Shown in pieces: positions 31,035 to 40,168 of a stretch of DNA of 64,000 nucleotides (its first letter is position 1; every line of letters starts with the position of its first letter). The notes below the pieces were generated by a model that saw nothing but the letters and a program-made list of their open reading frames with translations, was not told where the DNA came from and did no database searches. The stretch covers positions 1 through 64,000 of the forward strand of contig CAKZQC010000002.1 in NCBI GenBank assembly GCA_937139495.1, given 5' to 3'. Origin of the DNA: an uncultured Saprospiraceae bacterium. Its GTDB lineage: Bacteria > Bacteroidota > Bacteroidia > Chitinophagales > Saprospiraceae. The position numbers and the translations under genes were made by a program.

Positions 31035-32381
31035 ATGAAAAAGATACACTTTATCGCTATTGGAGGAGCTTTGATGCACAATTTAGCATTGGCAATGCAC
31101 CAACAAGGCTACCATATAACAGGTTCGGACGACGAAATATACGATCCTTCTCGCAGTCGATTGGCTGCTGCTGGATTGCTACCTCAACAAATGGGTTGGT
31201 CACCAGAACGGATTACCAATGAGCTCGATGCTATTATATTGGGCATGCACGCTCGCCCAGACAATCCCGAATTGGCGAAAGCTAAAGCATTGGGTTTACC
31301 TATTTATTCCTATCCAGAATATCTGTATGCTCAAAGTCAACAAAAAACAAGGGTAGTAGTTGGCGGAAGCCATGGCAAAACAACAACTACGGCTATGATT
31401 ATGCACATTTTGCACTATCACAAGGTAGATTTTGATTATGCCGTAGGGGCACAATTAGAAGGTTTTGACTTGATGGTACGTCTTTCTGATGCACCAATTA
31501 TCGTGATAGAAGGCGATGAATATTTATCTTCTCCAATAGATAGACGCTCTAAATTTTTGCATTATCAACCACATATTGCGATACTGACAGGCGTAGCTTG
31601 GGATCATATCAATGTGTTTCCAACACTAGAAAACTACCAAAGTCAATTTGATGCATTTGTCGAAACGATCGACCCAAAGGGGACTTTGATATACTACAAA
31701 AAAGATGCTTATTTGCAAGCTTTGGCAGCTAAAACCAATTGTCAGACGATAGGCTATACGACACCAGCGGCTACTATCGAATCGCACCAAACCTACTTGC
31801 AGCAAGATTATAATATCACTAACAAAGTACCTGTTGCTTTACAGATATTTGGCAATCATAATTTGCAAAATTTACAAGCGGCACGCTTAGTTTGTAGAGA
31901 ATTGGGACTCAGTGATGGGGAGATAGTCGAAGCGATTGCTTCCTTTGGTGGCGCTGCCAAACGTTTAGAAACCTTGTCTAGTACTGCGGAGCAGGTCATT
32001 TTCAAGGACTTTGCACATGCACCTTCCAAGGTCAAAGCAACGATACAAGCCGTACAGGCACAATTCCCCGAAAGGAAATTGATAGCCGCACTCGAACTGC
32101 ATACGTTTAGCTCGCTCAATAAGGAGTTTTTGAGTCAATACCAATCGGCTATGGACGCAGCCGATACGGCTATTGTCTATTATAGCGAGCATACGTTAGC
32201 CATCAAAAAACTACCTGCCATTAGTGCAGCAGAAATACAAGCTGCCTTTGGTCACAAAAATTTATTGGTTTATACCAACCCAGAAAAACTAGCGACCAAA
32301 CTAAAGGAACTCAAAGCTCAAAAACCAGTGAATGTACTCTTGATGAGTTCAGGAAATTGGGGCGGTATGGTATTGGATTAA
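31035..32381 (+). CDS. mpl: UDP-N-acetylmuramate : tripeptide ligase-like Mur ligase (Mpl)
   Basis: A 448-aa Mur ligase. The N-terminal Rossmann domain has HFIAIGGALMHNLALAM. The ATP site is VVGGSHGKTTTTAMI, followed by IVIEGDEYLSS, the domain-closure HINVFPT and C-terminal HTFSSLNKEFL. This is the Mpl branch, which recycles cell-wall tripeptide by joining it to UDP-MurNAc. ATG 31035 fits the family N-terminus; 30981 adds an unlikely leader. Ends before a strong convergent terminator. Confidence 0.88.
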   Translation: MKKIHFIAIGGALMHNLALAMHQQGYHITGSDDEIYDPSRSRLAAAGLLPQQMGWSPERITNELDAIILGMHARPDNPELAKAKALGLPIYSYPEYLYAQSQQKTRVVVGGSHGKTTTTAMIMHILHYHKVDFDYAVGAQLEGFDLMVRLSDAPIIVIEGDEYLSSPIDRRSKFLHYQPHIAILTGVAWDHINVFPTLENYQSQFDAFVETIDPKGTLIYYKKDAYLQALAAKTNCQTIGYTTPAATIESHQTYLQQDYNITNKVPVALQIFGNHNLQNLQAARLVCRELGLSDGEIVEAIASFGGAAKRLETLSSTAEQVIFKDFAHAPSKVKATIQAVQAQFPERKLIAALELHTFSSLNKEFLSQYQSAMDAADTAIVYYSEHTLAIKKLPAISAAEIQAAFGHKNLLVYTNPEKLATKLKELKAQKPVNVLLMSSGNWGGMVLD

Positions 32382-32409
32382 TACAAATTGAATTTTTAAA
32401 CAACTTCAA

Positions 32410-32450
32410 AAAATAAGGTTTGCACCAACGATTGGTGCAAACCTTATTTT
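32410..32450. terminator. Bidirectional terminator after mpl
   Basis: Perfect 18-bp stem AAAATAAGGTTTGCACCA with its complement and a 5-base loop, A run left and T run right, between convergent genes. Confidence 0.95.
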
Positions 32451-32479
32451 GTAAATGAACAGCTGGTTGATGATTGGCA

Positions 32480-32505
32480 GATTTCTATGCTCTAACAGCG
32501 AAGCA
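32480..32505 (-). repeat. Possible degenerate copy of the dispersed repeat
   Basis: On the minus strand, GCTTCGCTGTTAGA followed by a diverged TAGAA...CTGCC matches the 5' part of copies at 20062 and 28935. Weak. Confidence 0.4.
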
Positions 32506-32507
32506 AT

Positions 32508-33539
32508 CTAATACATCGCATGTTTATCTTCTGCAATATCATCAGTCTGTAAGATTTCTTCTACCGTCGAAGCTTCTGCACCCATATCATAGGCATGACG
32601 ACGGTCGGAAAGCGAAATATCAGCTACCCAATCTTCGTCAGGTACGGCATCTTCGAGTATATAAGGCGTACCATCATAATTGAGTCGTTTGCCGGGGTAA
32701 ATGTACGATTTGAACAAATAAAGTGGGAAGTTATTCAGACTCAAATTGCGATGAATATAAGGCTCTATATTTTGCTCATGATAAGCAGGCAATAGACTCC
32801 AGTGCAAACTTGGACGCTCGTGATGAGCACCATGATAACCATTGTTCATGGTCAAGTAGTTCAGTATTTTGCCTGTAAAAGTACGAGAGTGGTTATATTT
32901 ATCTTCTTGGTCGCAGCCGTCATGTTGCCAAATATTGGTACTAACCACACCCCAAGCACCATAAATGTGCGGTAACCACAAGAACAACACAGCAGCCCAA
33001 GGATTGACAAATAAAGCAGCAATTTTGATAGCATGTACCAATATCATTTCGGCACGCCATTGATTGTACCACGCTTTTTTTTCTACTTTCATTTTGGCGG
33101 TCCATTTCTTTTCCGATTCCATAATCGCTCCTGTCACGATAAAGAAAAACAAAAGTTGGTTAAGCAAGTGCCATTTGAAACGAGCCTTGGAGGTTCGCAT
33201 GGCATCTTTTGCATTTTGGGTTTCCTTGTGGTGACTAAAGTTATGTCCAGGAACATAGGCACTCACGGAATAGCCATACGCTAGACTCAGTACAAATTGA
33301 AAGAGTTTGTTATGCGATTTTTTGTAAAAAATAGGACAGTGAATAGTATTATGCACAATAACAGCACACAGAAAGGAGAGGACACAGGTCAAGAATGACC
33401 AAGCTGCAATCGCTCCCCAGCCATAGTTGGCAAGTACCGTATCGAAATAAAGAAAACTGCTATAAGCTACTACGAAGTAAACCGCAATAAACGCCATGGT
33501 TCGGTAGTCTGCTTTGTAACGCAAAATAGATTTAGACAT
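32508..33539 (-). CDS. Membrane fatty-acid desaturase
   Basis: A 343-aa integral membrane di-iron enzyme. The three His boxes are present: HNTIH (H-x3-H), HNFSHH (H-x2-HH) and HGAHH (H-x2-HH), with four or more membrane spans. Such enzymes insert double bonds in acyl chains or hydroxylate related lipids; the precise substrate is not clear. ATG 33539 (MSKSILRYK) is preferred to 33575 because the upstream part is not conserved-looking. Confidence 0.88.
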   Translation of the reverse strand: MSKSILRYKADYRTMAFIAVYFVVAYSSFLYFDTVLANYGWGAIAAWSFLTCVLSFLCAVIVHNTIHCPIFYKKSHNKLFQFVLSLAYGYSVSAYVPGHNFSHHKETQNAKDAMRTSKARFKWHLLNQLLFFFIVTGAIMESEKKWTAKMKVEKKAWYNQWRAEMILVHAIKIAALFVNPWAAVLFLWLPHIYGAWGVVSTNIWQHDGCDQEDKYNHSRTFTGKILNYLTMNNGYHGAHHERPSLHWSLLPAYHEQNIEPYIHRNLSLNNFPLYLFKSYIYPGKRLNYDGTPYILEDAVPDEDWVADISLSDRRHAYDMGAEASTVEEILQTDDIAEDKHAMY

Positions 33540-33694
33540 AAGAATAAGTTTGATTTTTAAATTTGTGCTATACAAATAGCAACTAATTGCTATAACAACA
33601 AAATGCTGCTTTTGCTCAGCAAATTTACGATTTATCTACTAAAGCGATTAGTTTTTGACTCAAAAAGCCTTGTTAAGTATTCTCAAGAATGCCA

Positions 33695-33730
33695 AAAAGC
33701 CTCCTTTATCAGGAGATAAAGGAGGCTTTT
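33695..33730 (-). terminator. Terminator of the YiaA-like gene
   Basis: Perfect 16-bp stem AAAAGCCTCCTTTATC and complement, loop AGGA; the minus strand reads into a T run. It lies 26 bases after the stop of the minus-strand YiaA-like gene. Confidence 0.92.
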
Positions 33731-33755
33731 ATATAATTTTGCACAGACCGATTTA

Positions 33756-34049
33756 TTAGTGTTCTTCTCTGTCTGCGCTAATATATTTGCTCAATAACTG
33801 CTCGGTTTTGGCATTTTCAATTTTATTAATTAGCTCTGCTGATTCTTGTTTGTCACGCACTACTTTGGCAAGTACAAAACAAGAAGAAACCGAAAATAGA
33901 TAGGTCATTGCCAAAAATGCTTTGGCAAATAAATCGAGCTCTAAGTAGAGCAAACCCAATAGCATTCCTGCAAAAGCAATTCCGAAGGAAATCCAAGCCA
34001 AAATCCCAAAGGCTTTGGTATTGGAATTTTCATATTTTTTTGATGACAT
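33756..34049 (-). CDS. YiaA/YiaB-type two-helix membrane protein
   Basis: A 97-aa protein with two adjacent membrane helices (about 12-32 and 38-58): FGILAWISFGIAFAGMLLGL, then LFAKAFLAMTYLFSVSSCFV. This fits the YiaAB two-helix domain, whose function is unknown. A charged helical C-terminus follows. ATG 34049 (MSSKKYENS) is used; 34133 gives a 28-residue leader unlike the family. Confidence 0.82.
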   Translation of the reverse strand: MSSKKYENSNTKAFGILAWISFGIAFAGMLLGLLYLELDLFAKAFLAMTYLFSVSSCFVLAKVVRDKQESAELINKIENAKTEQLLSKYISADREEH

Positions 34050-34199
34050 GGTGTTCTTTTTTTTGTGTGAAAAAAAGGGGGTAAATCCTGAAACAGAACA
34101 AATTACACTTTCTGTTGCAGTATCAGCTAACAAAACCTACAAAAAGTTGGGAACGTTCATTTTTTGTTTTTTTTAACTTGTTGGTGGAGGCTTCAAATA

Positions 34200-36539
34200 C
34201 TACTCCCCACGCCCCATTTTCTTCCGAACCGTAATATAAATCCCAACAATCAGTACAAAAGAAGCGGTAACAATCCCACCAATTTTGACACGATACAAGA
34301 ACAAATCCCAGTCAGCTTTTTCTTTGATTTGTACATATTCTGGATTGACAGAGGCAGGTGAACCTGATTGGGTCGCCAATTCCCAGTTCGCTTTGTCGGT
34401 ATTGTCTGCGGTGAAATCTCGGAGAACCAATGTCTTTATTTCTTTGACTTGATCTTTGTCAATCTTATAGCCGATACTATCTACTGGCAGCCCAGTGGCA
34501 TCGTAAAGCATGATTTTTTCTTTGTGGTTGTCTAGCCCAAAGGTCAGCCCTGCAATATAGTTTTTGGACGTAGGGAAAGCCTTTTGGAAACGTTGTGCGT
34601 CAGTACAGACCACAATATAATTTTTAGCTTCGATGGTCGCAGAGGAAGGAAAGTGAAATACATTCCCTTTCTTATCTACAATCGTCCAGTCGGTAATGTC
34701 TAGTGGCTCGTCTGTGGCATTGTAAAACTCAATCCAATCGCCTGCTAGCGTGTCATAAAAACTAACTTCGTTGATAATCATTTGTTGGGCGGCAGGGTGT
34801 TCTCCCTTTCGGAAAACGGCTTTGACGACTGTATTTTCAGAAGCTAGATTCAGTTTCAAGAAACGACTTTCTTGCTTTTGGTTATTGACCAGCCAATGCG
34901 AAAATTGATACCCAAAATAAGGTTTTGCTTCTAATAAAACAGGAATATTACGGAAGTAAATACCCGTAAAATGTTGCTGTACAGGAATGACTTCGTTGAC
35001 CATGACGGTACCGCCACCGCTATCTATTTGAGTTGTTAGGCGTGCTTCTTGTCCCACCCACGGAAACTTGGTTTGCAACTGCTGGCGCATAGATTCTGGG
35101 CGTTTTCTACCAAATTCTTTCATGCGTTTTATCTCTCGATGCCAACGATGTTCAGGCAAGTTCCAACGTTGCCAATGGCGTTGCATTTCTGGCTTGATGT
35201 AGCTCGAAAACTGATCAATACGCTCGTCCAAACGAGTCGAATCTAAATTGTAATTCATTCTATCCAAAAAACGGCTAACAAACTGCTCCTGAAAGCCTTT
35301 GTTTTGCAACAATGAACGCAAGTTGAGCGTACTCCATGGCGGATTGGGCCAAGAAGGACCATTGGGTTTGGTATGAAAATCTAAACTGTTGTTCTTGAAG
35401 CCATTTCGACCATAATGCCCCAACCCAAAATCAGTATCAAATAAAATCCAGCGCCATTTGCCACCTTCTGTTTTGGGTCGCCAAAACTTGATATTTCCAC
35501 CAGCATCTTGGTTATCAATATAGATTTGAAGAATTTGATATTCCATAAAATTTTCTACGTCCATTAGTGTACTGACGTAATCAAAGTTCTTTTGGTCGGC
35601 TAGGTTATTGGTACGCATAAATTGGCGCATAGCATCATAATGCTTACGACTGCCCGCTTGTACACTTTTGCGATGCTCGATCAAATCGATGCTATCTTTG
35701 TCTAGACCAAAATTTTCTACAATATAATGTCTAGTCAATTTTTCTCGAAAATTGTACATGCCCCAATACTGCCCATTGATATAGACTACAGCAGGCTGGT
35801 AGGCTTGCGTTTCTAACCCAATCTCTCTACCAAAGGAAGTGATAAGAGCATCTCTAAAATGGGTCTCGCCATAATCAGAACCTGAATTACGCAGTACCAA
35901 ACGCTTGTATTTTTTCTGCGTTTTATCTTTGAATATAGGGTATTTGATGTACTTGGTACCGTATCTAGATTTGCTAGCATAAAGCGAAAAAGATTTTTGT
36001 GGGAAAATACGGCTCATGCCACCAAATATTTTGAATCCAACAGGACTTTCAAATACTTTTTGTTTGTTTTCGTCAAACAACTCAATATAACAAGGGACTT
36101 CTCTACGAGAATAATAATTGGCTCCCTTGAAGGGGAATTTGCTGCCTGCTCGATAACCTTTTGTGAATAATCCTGAGCCGGGATTGAACAAGGCATCGGG
36201 CGAGATAGAAACAGACAAGATAGGCAGATGTGTCGAATCTCGTCTTACAATGTAGGTATTGGTAAACACCTTGCTTTTGATAGCATTGCTGACGACAATG
36301 GCTCGAATCACCTTGGTAGTATCGACCTTAATCGGCTCACTGTAGCGATTGGCACTAACAGAGGGAACGGTGCCGTTGGTGGTGTAATAGATAACCCCCT
36401 CGGTATTGCTGGACAGGCTAACCAATACATCAAAGGGGTAATAGCCAGCAGGTTTGCTGAACTCTATTGTTGGGGTTGTTTGTGCTGTGCAATGGCTAGC
36501 AATAAGCAGCAGCGAAAAAAGTACCGATAGGATTTTCAT
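34200..36539 (-). CDS. CotH-kinase-like surface protein with chitobiase-C and lamin-tail domains
   Basis: A 779-aa protein with a signal peptide (1-19), a chitobiase/beta-hexosaminidase C-like domain (about 25-100, GVIYYTTNGTVPS), a CotH domain (about 150-480, with FKIFGGMSRIFPQKSF, RNSGSDYGETHFRDAL and ILFDTDFGLGHYGR), a linker with a cell-wall-type repeat, a lamin-tail domain (about 590-690, INEVSFYDTLAGDWIEFYN) and a C-terminal membrane span (about 752-772) with basic end. CotH is a protein kinase family in spores. This combination is typical of Bacteroidota surface proteins; a C-terminal membrane anchor in place of a T9SS signal is notable. Confidence 0.88.
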   Translation of the reverse strand: MKILSVLFSLLLIASHCTAQTTPTIEFSKPAGYYPFDVLVSLSSNTEGVIYYTTNGTVPSVSANRYSEPIKVDTTKVIRAIVVSNAIKSKVFTNTYIVRRDSTHLPILSVSISPDALFNPGSGLFTKGYRAGSKFPFKGANYYSRREVPCYIELFDENKQKVFESPVGFKIFGGMSRIFPQKSFSLYASKSRYGTKYIKYPIFKDKTQKKYKRLVLRNSGSDYGETHFRDALITSFGREIGLETQAYQPAVVYINGQYWGMYNFREKLTRHYIVENFGLDKDSIDLIEHRKSVQAGSRKHYDAMRQFMRTNNLADQKNFDYVSTLMDVENFMEYQILQIYIDNQDAGGNIKFWRPKTEGGKWRWILFDTDFGLGHYGRNGFKNNSLDFHTKPNGPSWPNPPWSTLNLRSLLQNKGFQEQFVSRFLDRMNYNLDSTRLDERIDQFSSYIKPEMQRHWQRWNLPEHRWHREIKRMKEFGRKRPESMRQQLQTKFPWVGQEARLTTQIDSGGGTVMVNEVIPVQQHFTGIYFRNIPVLLEAKPYFGYQFSHWLVNNQKQESRFLKLNLASENTVVKAVFRKGEHPAAQQMIINEVSFYDTLAGDWIEFYNATDEPLDITDWTIVDKKGNVFHFPSSATIEAKNYIVVCTDAQRFQKAFPTSKNYIAGLTFGLDNHKEKIMLYDATGLPVDSIGYKIDKDQVKEIKTLVLRDFTADNTDKANWELATQSGSPASVNPEYVQIKEKADWDLFLYRVKIGGIVTASFVLIVGIYITVRKKMGRGE

Positions 36540-36557
36540 AGTGTTGTATTTGTACTA

Positions 36558-36565
36558 CAAAAATA
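36558..36565 (-). promoter_or_regulatory. -7 promoter box of the CotH-like gene
   Basis: Minus-strand TATTTTTG fits TAnnTTTG, 19 bases upstream of the start codon. Confidence 0.5.
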
Positions 36566-36613
36566 CGCAAGATTTTGTATAAAAACATGATTTGATAGTT
36601 GCCAAATAAAAAA

Positions 36614-36643
36614 TAGGATAAGCCACTTATGTGGCTTATCCTA
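36614..36643 (-). terminator. Terminator hairpin of the small lipoprotein gene
   Basis: Stem TAGGATAAGCCAC / GTGGCTTATCCTA with a 4-base loop; the minus strand continues into T residues. It lies 48 bases after the stop. Confidence 0.85.
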
Positions 36644-36691
36644 CCGTAAAAATATAGTACTAATATTATTGGCTATTTTGAACACAACCTA

Positions 36692-36886
36692 CTACAGATT
36701 TTCTTCTTTCTGCTTTGCAAAAACATAAGTTTGCTGCTTATCGATCGTTTTATCTATTTTCGACAAGTTTCTTTTGCCATACCAAGAACCATTCCCTTTG
36801 CAGCCCTTGCGCTTAGTCGATTGGCTGCAAGAAGCAAAAAATGAAAGAGAAAGTAAGGTAAGTCCGAGTGTTGTTATTTTTTTCAT
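36692..36886 (-). CDS. Small lipoprotein
   Basis: A 64-aa protein with a signal peptide and lipobox FASC (Cys at residue 20). The mature part is basic, with GCKGNGSWYGKRNL. No known domain. Own terminator downstream supports a real gene. Confidence 0.7.
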   Translation of the reverse strand: MKKITTLGLTLLSLSFFASCSQSTKRKGCKGNGSWYGKRNLSKIDKTIDKQQTYVFAKQKEENL

Positions 36887-37033
36887 GTTATGTTTTATTT
36901 TATATCCATTAAAAAGGATTTGTTAAAAAGACGATTTGTAATACAAACGTGTCTTTTAGTTAAAATGTAACCTTTGGAGTGGTATAAATGTCTATACAGA
37001 CAACAGCTCAATAATAACAATCGTTCCTTTTTT

Positions 37034-38227
37034 TTACAAAATACCATTTGCCATATCTTCCTTGGCTGCTGCTTCTACGGCTTTGGCGACACGAAAAGCG
37101 ACTACTTCGTCTAGTGCAGGAGGAATAATCATATCCTGAGTAGGAGTATCAATACTTTCTGCAATCGCTTTGGCTGCGGCCAATTTCATATTGGGCGTAA
37201 TTCGCTTGGCTCTAGCGTCCAATGCACCACGGAATATGCCAGGGAAACCCAATACATTATTGACTTGGTTAGGCAAATCACTTCGTCCTGTACCGACAAT
37301 AGCAGCACCACCTTTATACGCTTCTTCGGGCATAATTTCAGGTTCAGGATTTGCCAAAGCAAATATAATAGAGTCTTTTGCCATCGTTTTGATGTCGTCT
37401 GCTACTAGCAAATTGCCTTGACTCACGCCAATAAATACATCGGCATCTTTTATAGCATCTTTGAGCGTCCCTTCTATATTATTTGGATTACTGTACGTCA
37501 ATGAACGTTGTTTTTCGTCATTGAGATTGGTTCTTCCTTTGTGTATAATTCCTTTGCTATCGCAAATAATCATTTCGTTGACAGGAGTACAAATGCTGTT
37601 GTCATTATGTTCTACACAACGTAGCAGACGAGCAATAGCAATACCTGCTGCTCCAGCACCATTGATGACTACTTTGAGTTCCGACATTGGTTTATTTACT
37701 AATTTAGCCGCATTGATTAATGCTCCTAATACGACAATAGCAGTACCATGTTGATCATCATGAAAAACAGGAATACCCAAATCTTGTAGGCGGGCTTCTA
37801 CTTCAAAACTTCTTGGAGCGGCAATATCCTCTAGGTTAATTCCTCCAAAAACAGGAGCAATACGACGGACTGTTTCTACAATTTCATCTACATCTTGGGT
37901 ATCCAAGCAGATAGGGAAGGCATTGATATTGCCAAAACGGCGAAACAACATGGCTTTGCCTTCCATAACAGGAATAGAGGCAGCTGCCCCAATATTGCCC
38001 AAGCCCAATACAGCGGAACCATCGGTAACGATAGCGACACAATTACTTTTGATAGTGTATTCCCAAACTTTTTCGGGATCTTTGGCAATAGCCAGACAAG
38101 GTGCTGCTACACCTGGTGAATAAACCAAGGATAAATGATCTTTGGTACGGACATCCATTTTGTTACGAATGCCAATTTTTCCTTTGAGGTAACGGTGCAG
38201 GTTCAGTGATTCTTCGTTATAATCCAT
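37034..38227 (-). CDS. NAD(P)-dependent malic enzyme, short form
   Basis: A 397-aa protein with SPGVAAPCLAIA, TDGSAVLGLGNIGAAASIPVMEGKAMLF (malic-enzyme signature), GINLEDIAAPRSFEVE, FHDDQHGTAIVV and NGAGAAGIAIARLL (Rossmann). It decarboxylates malate to pyruvate. It lacks the phosphotransacetylase-like C-terminal domain (about 330 residues) carried by the long MaeB form that many bacteria have. Stand-alone gene. Confidence 0.94.
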   Translation of the reverse strand: MDYNEESLNLHRYLKGKIGIRNKMDVRTKDHLSLVYSPGVAAPCLAIAKDPEKVWEYTIKSNCVAIVTDGSAVLGLGNIGAAASIPVMEGKAMLFRRFGNINAFPICLDTQDVDEIVETVRRIAPVFGGINLEDIAAPRSFEVEARLQDLGIPVFHDDQHGTAIVVLGALINAAKLVNKPMSELKVVINGAGAAGIAIARLLRCVEHNDNSICTPVNEMIICDSKGIIHKGRTNLNDEKQRSLTYSNPNNIEGTLKDAIKDADVFIGVSQGNLLVADDIKTMAKDSIIFALANPEPEIMPEEAYKGGAAIVGTGRSDLPNQVNNVLGFPGIFRGALDARAKRITPNMKLAAAKAIAESIDTPTQDMIIPPALDEVVAFRVAKAVEAAAKEDMANGIL

Positions 38228-38410
38228 ACGTTTTGTTGCTTATTTTGGATAATTAAATCTTAGTTTTGTTGCCAATAGACAATTACAAATCATTCATCAC
38301 AACTTATCGGAGTGATGCGCACTAAGGTAAACTAAAATAGCAGTAATAGTTCAATAGAAAGCCGTAATTTCTACAATAAAGAATTGTAAACAACTTCATA
38401 ACCGAATAAA

Positions 38411-39997
38411 ATGAACGAAAATCAACTGATGAGCAATTTGTCACCAGCTCTTATTTTATCTATTGTAGCAGGCTATTTTGCCTTGCTGATTGGTATTGCT
38501 TGGTGGACAAGTCGAGGGGCAAGCAACCAAGATTTTTTTGTAGCCAACAAACAATCGCCTTGGTATGTGGTGGCTTTCGGAATGGTGGGAGCGTCCCTTT
38601 CTGGTGTTACGTTTATATCTATTCCTGGTATGGTGGGAGCGGTACAACTGACAGGAAGTTCAACTGATTTGCTCAATATGCAGTTTTCGTATATGCAAAT
38701 GGTGCTGGGTTATTTGGTGGGTTATGCCGTGATTGCTCTAGTACTTTTGCCGCTGTATTATCGACTACAACTAACGTCTATATATACGTATCTCGAAACT
38801 CGATTTGGAACATTTGCCTACAAGACAGGAGCAGGTTTTTTCTTGCTTTCTCGTACTATTGGAGCTTCTTTTAGGTTGTATTTGGTAGCCATGGTATTGC
38901 AGTTGTTTGTGTTCGATGCTTGGGGAGTGCCTTTTTGGGTGACGACCCTGAGTACTATTTTTCTGATATGGATTTACACCTTTCGTGGTGGTATCAAAAC
39001 GATTATCTGGACAGATACTTTGCAGACGACATTTATGTTGTTGGCGGTAGGCTTGACAGTGGTCGAATTGGGTGGTCTGATTGGTGGTTCGGTAGGTGAT
39101 ATTTGGGGCGAAATAGAAGCCAGTGGTATGGCTCAAATCTTCTTTTTTGAAGGTGGTTGGAGTGACCCCAATAACTTCTTTAAGCAATTTTTGGCAGGAG
39201 CCTTTATTGCTATTGTCATGACAGGACTCGACCAAGATATGATGCAAAAAAACTTGAGCTGCAAGAGTATTGGTGATGCTCAAAAAAATATGCTGTCCTT
39301 TAGTGTGGTATTACTAATTGTCAATTTTATTTTCTTGGTATTAGGGGCTTTGTTGGCAATATATGCACTACAACAAGGAATTGACGCCAGCGGCGACCAA
39401 TTGTATCCTATCATTGCGTTGCAGCAACTTTCTACACCTGTTGGAATTGTTTTTATTATGGGGTTGGTGGCTGCGGCTTATTCGAGTGCCGATTCTGCCT
39501 TGACGGCTCTGACTACTTCTTTTTGTGTCGATTTTTTGGGCTTTCGCCAATCCACGACTGTTGATAAACCAACAGCTATTATTCATTCGGAAGATACACT
39601 ATTGGACGAAAGTCTGGAAACTGATAACGAACAGACTGCTGCCGCAAAACAATCAACTAAAACACGTTATATTGTTCATGTTGGTTTTTCGATACTGCTG
39701 TTTGTGGTGATTGTTACTTTTTGGTTTATCAATGACAAATCGGTCATTAATGGACTGTTCAAAATGGCAGGCTATACCTATGGACCGCTGTTAGGTTTGT
39801 ATGCTTTTGGTTTGTTTACCAAAATCTTGGTCAAAGATAAGCTTGTGCCATTGGTGTGTTTGCTGGCTCCAGTATTGACGTATCTGATTAGTGAATATTC
39901 AGAAACACTATTTTGGGGCTACAAATTTGGCTTTGAAATACTATTGGTCAATGGTTTGTTGACCTTTTTTGGATTGTTGCTTATTCGTAAATCTTAA
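38411..39997 (+). CDS. Sodium:solute symporter (SSS family)
   Basis: A 528-aa membrane protein with about 13-14 spans. Seen: SRGASNQDFFVANKQSPWYVVAFGMVGASLSGVTFISIPG (SSS N-terminal signature split around residues 33-72), TFRGGIKTIIWTDTLQT and AAAYSSADSALTALTTSFCVDFLG. A cytoplasmic acidic loop (about 396-416) precedes the last spans. Substrate unknown. Its stop codon TAA lies inside the left end of a MITE-like element. Confidence 0.9.
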   Translation: MNENQLMSNLSPALILSIVAGYFALLIGIAWWTSRGASNQDFFVANKQSPWYVVAFGMVGASLSGVTFISIPGMVGAVQLTGSSTDLLNMQFSYMQMVLGYLVGYAVIALVLLPLYYRLQLTSIYTYLETRFGTFAYKTGAGFFLLSRTIGASFRLYLVAMVLQLFVFDAWGVPFWVTTLSTIFLIWIYTFRGGIKTIIWTDTLQTTFMLLAVGLTVVELGGLIGGSVGDIWGEIEASGMAQIFFFEGGWSDPNNFFKQFLAGAFIAIVMTGLDQDMMQKNLSCKSIGDAQKNMLSFSVVLLIVNFIFLVLGALLAIYALQQGIDASGDQLYPIIALQQLSTPVGIVFIMGLVAAAYSSADSALTALTTSFCVDFLGFRQSTTVDKPTAIIHSEDTLLDESLETDNEQTAAAKQSTKTRYIVHVGFSILLFVVIVTFWFINDKSVINGLFKMAGYTYGPLLGLYAFGLFTKILVKDKLVPLVCLLAPVLTYLISEYSETLFWGYKFGFEILLVNGLLTFFGLLLIRKS

Positions 39998-40159
39998 GTA
40001 AGTGGACATAAGTTTTCAACGCCAAAAAAAGTCTATTTTTAACAAAAAATCTGCGTCAAAAATACTCGTCTTAGTATACTAAGACTGCGTTTTTTTCCTT
40101 GTTTTGTCAAACAATAGTTCATTTTTCATTACATCACCAACTTTTGTCCACTTACTTAA
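39994..40159. mobile_element. MITE-like element, 166 bp
   Basis: Terminal inverted repeats of 21 bp (20 matches) start TTAAGTAAGTGGACA at 39994 and end TGTCCACTTACTTAA at 40159. Inside is a perfect 18-bp palindrome GTCTTAGTATACTAAGAC (40068-40085). No coding capacity. No clear target duplication is visible. The left end supplies the stop of the symporter gene. Its ends are similar in style to the 133-bp element at 29012, suggesting related families. Confidence 0.85.
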
Positions 40160-40168
40160 TTCAAAATT

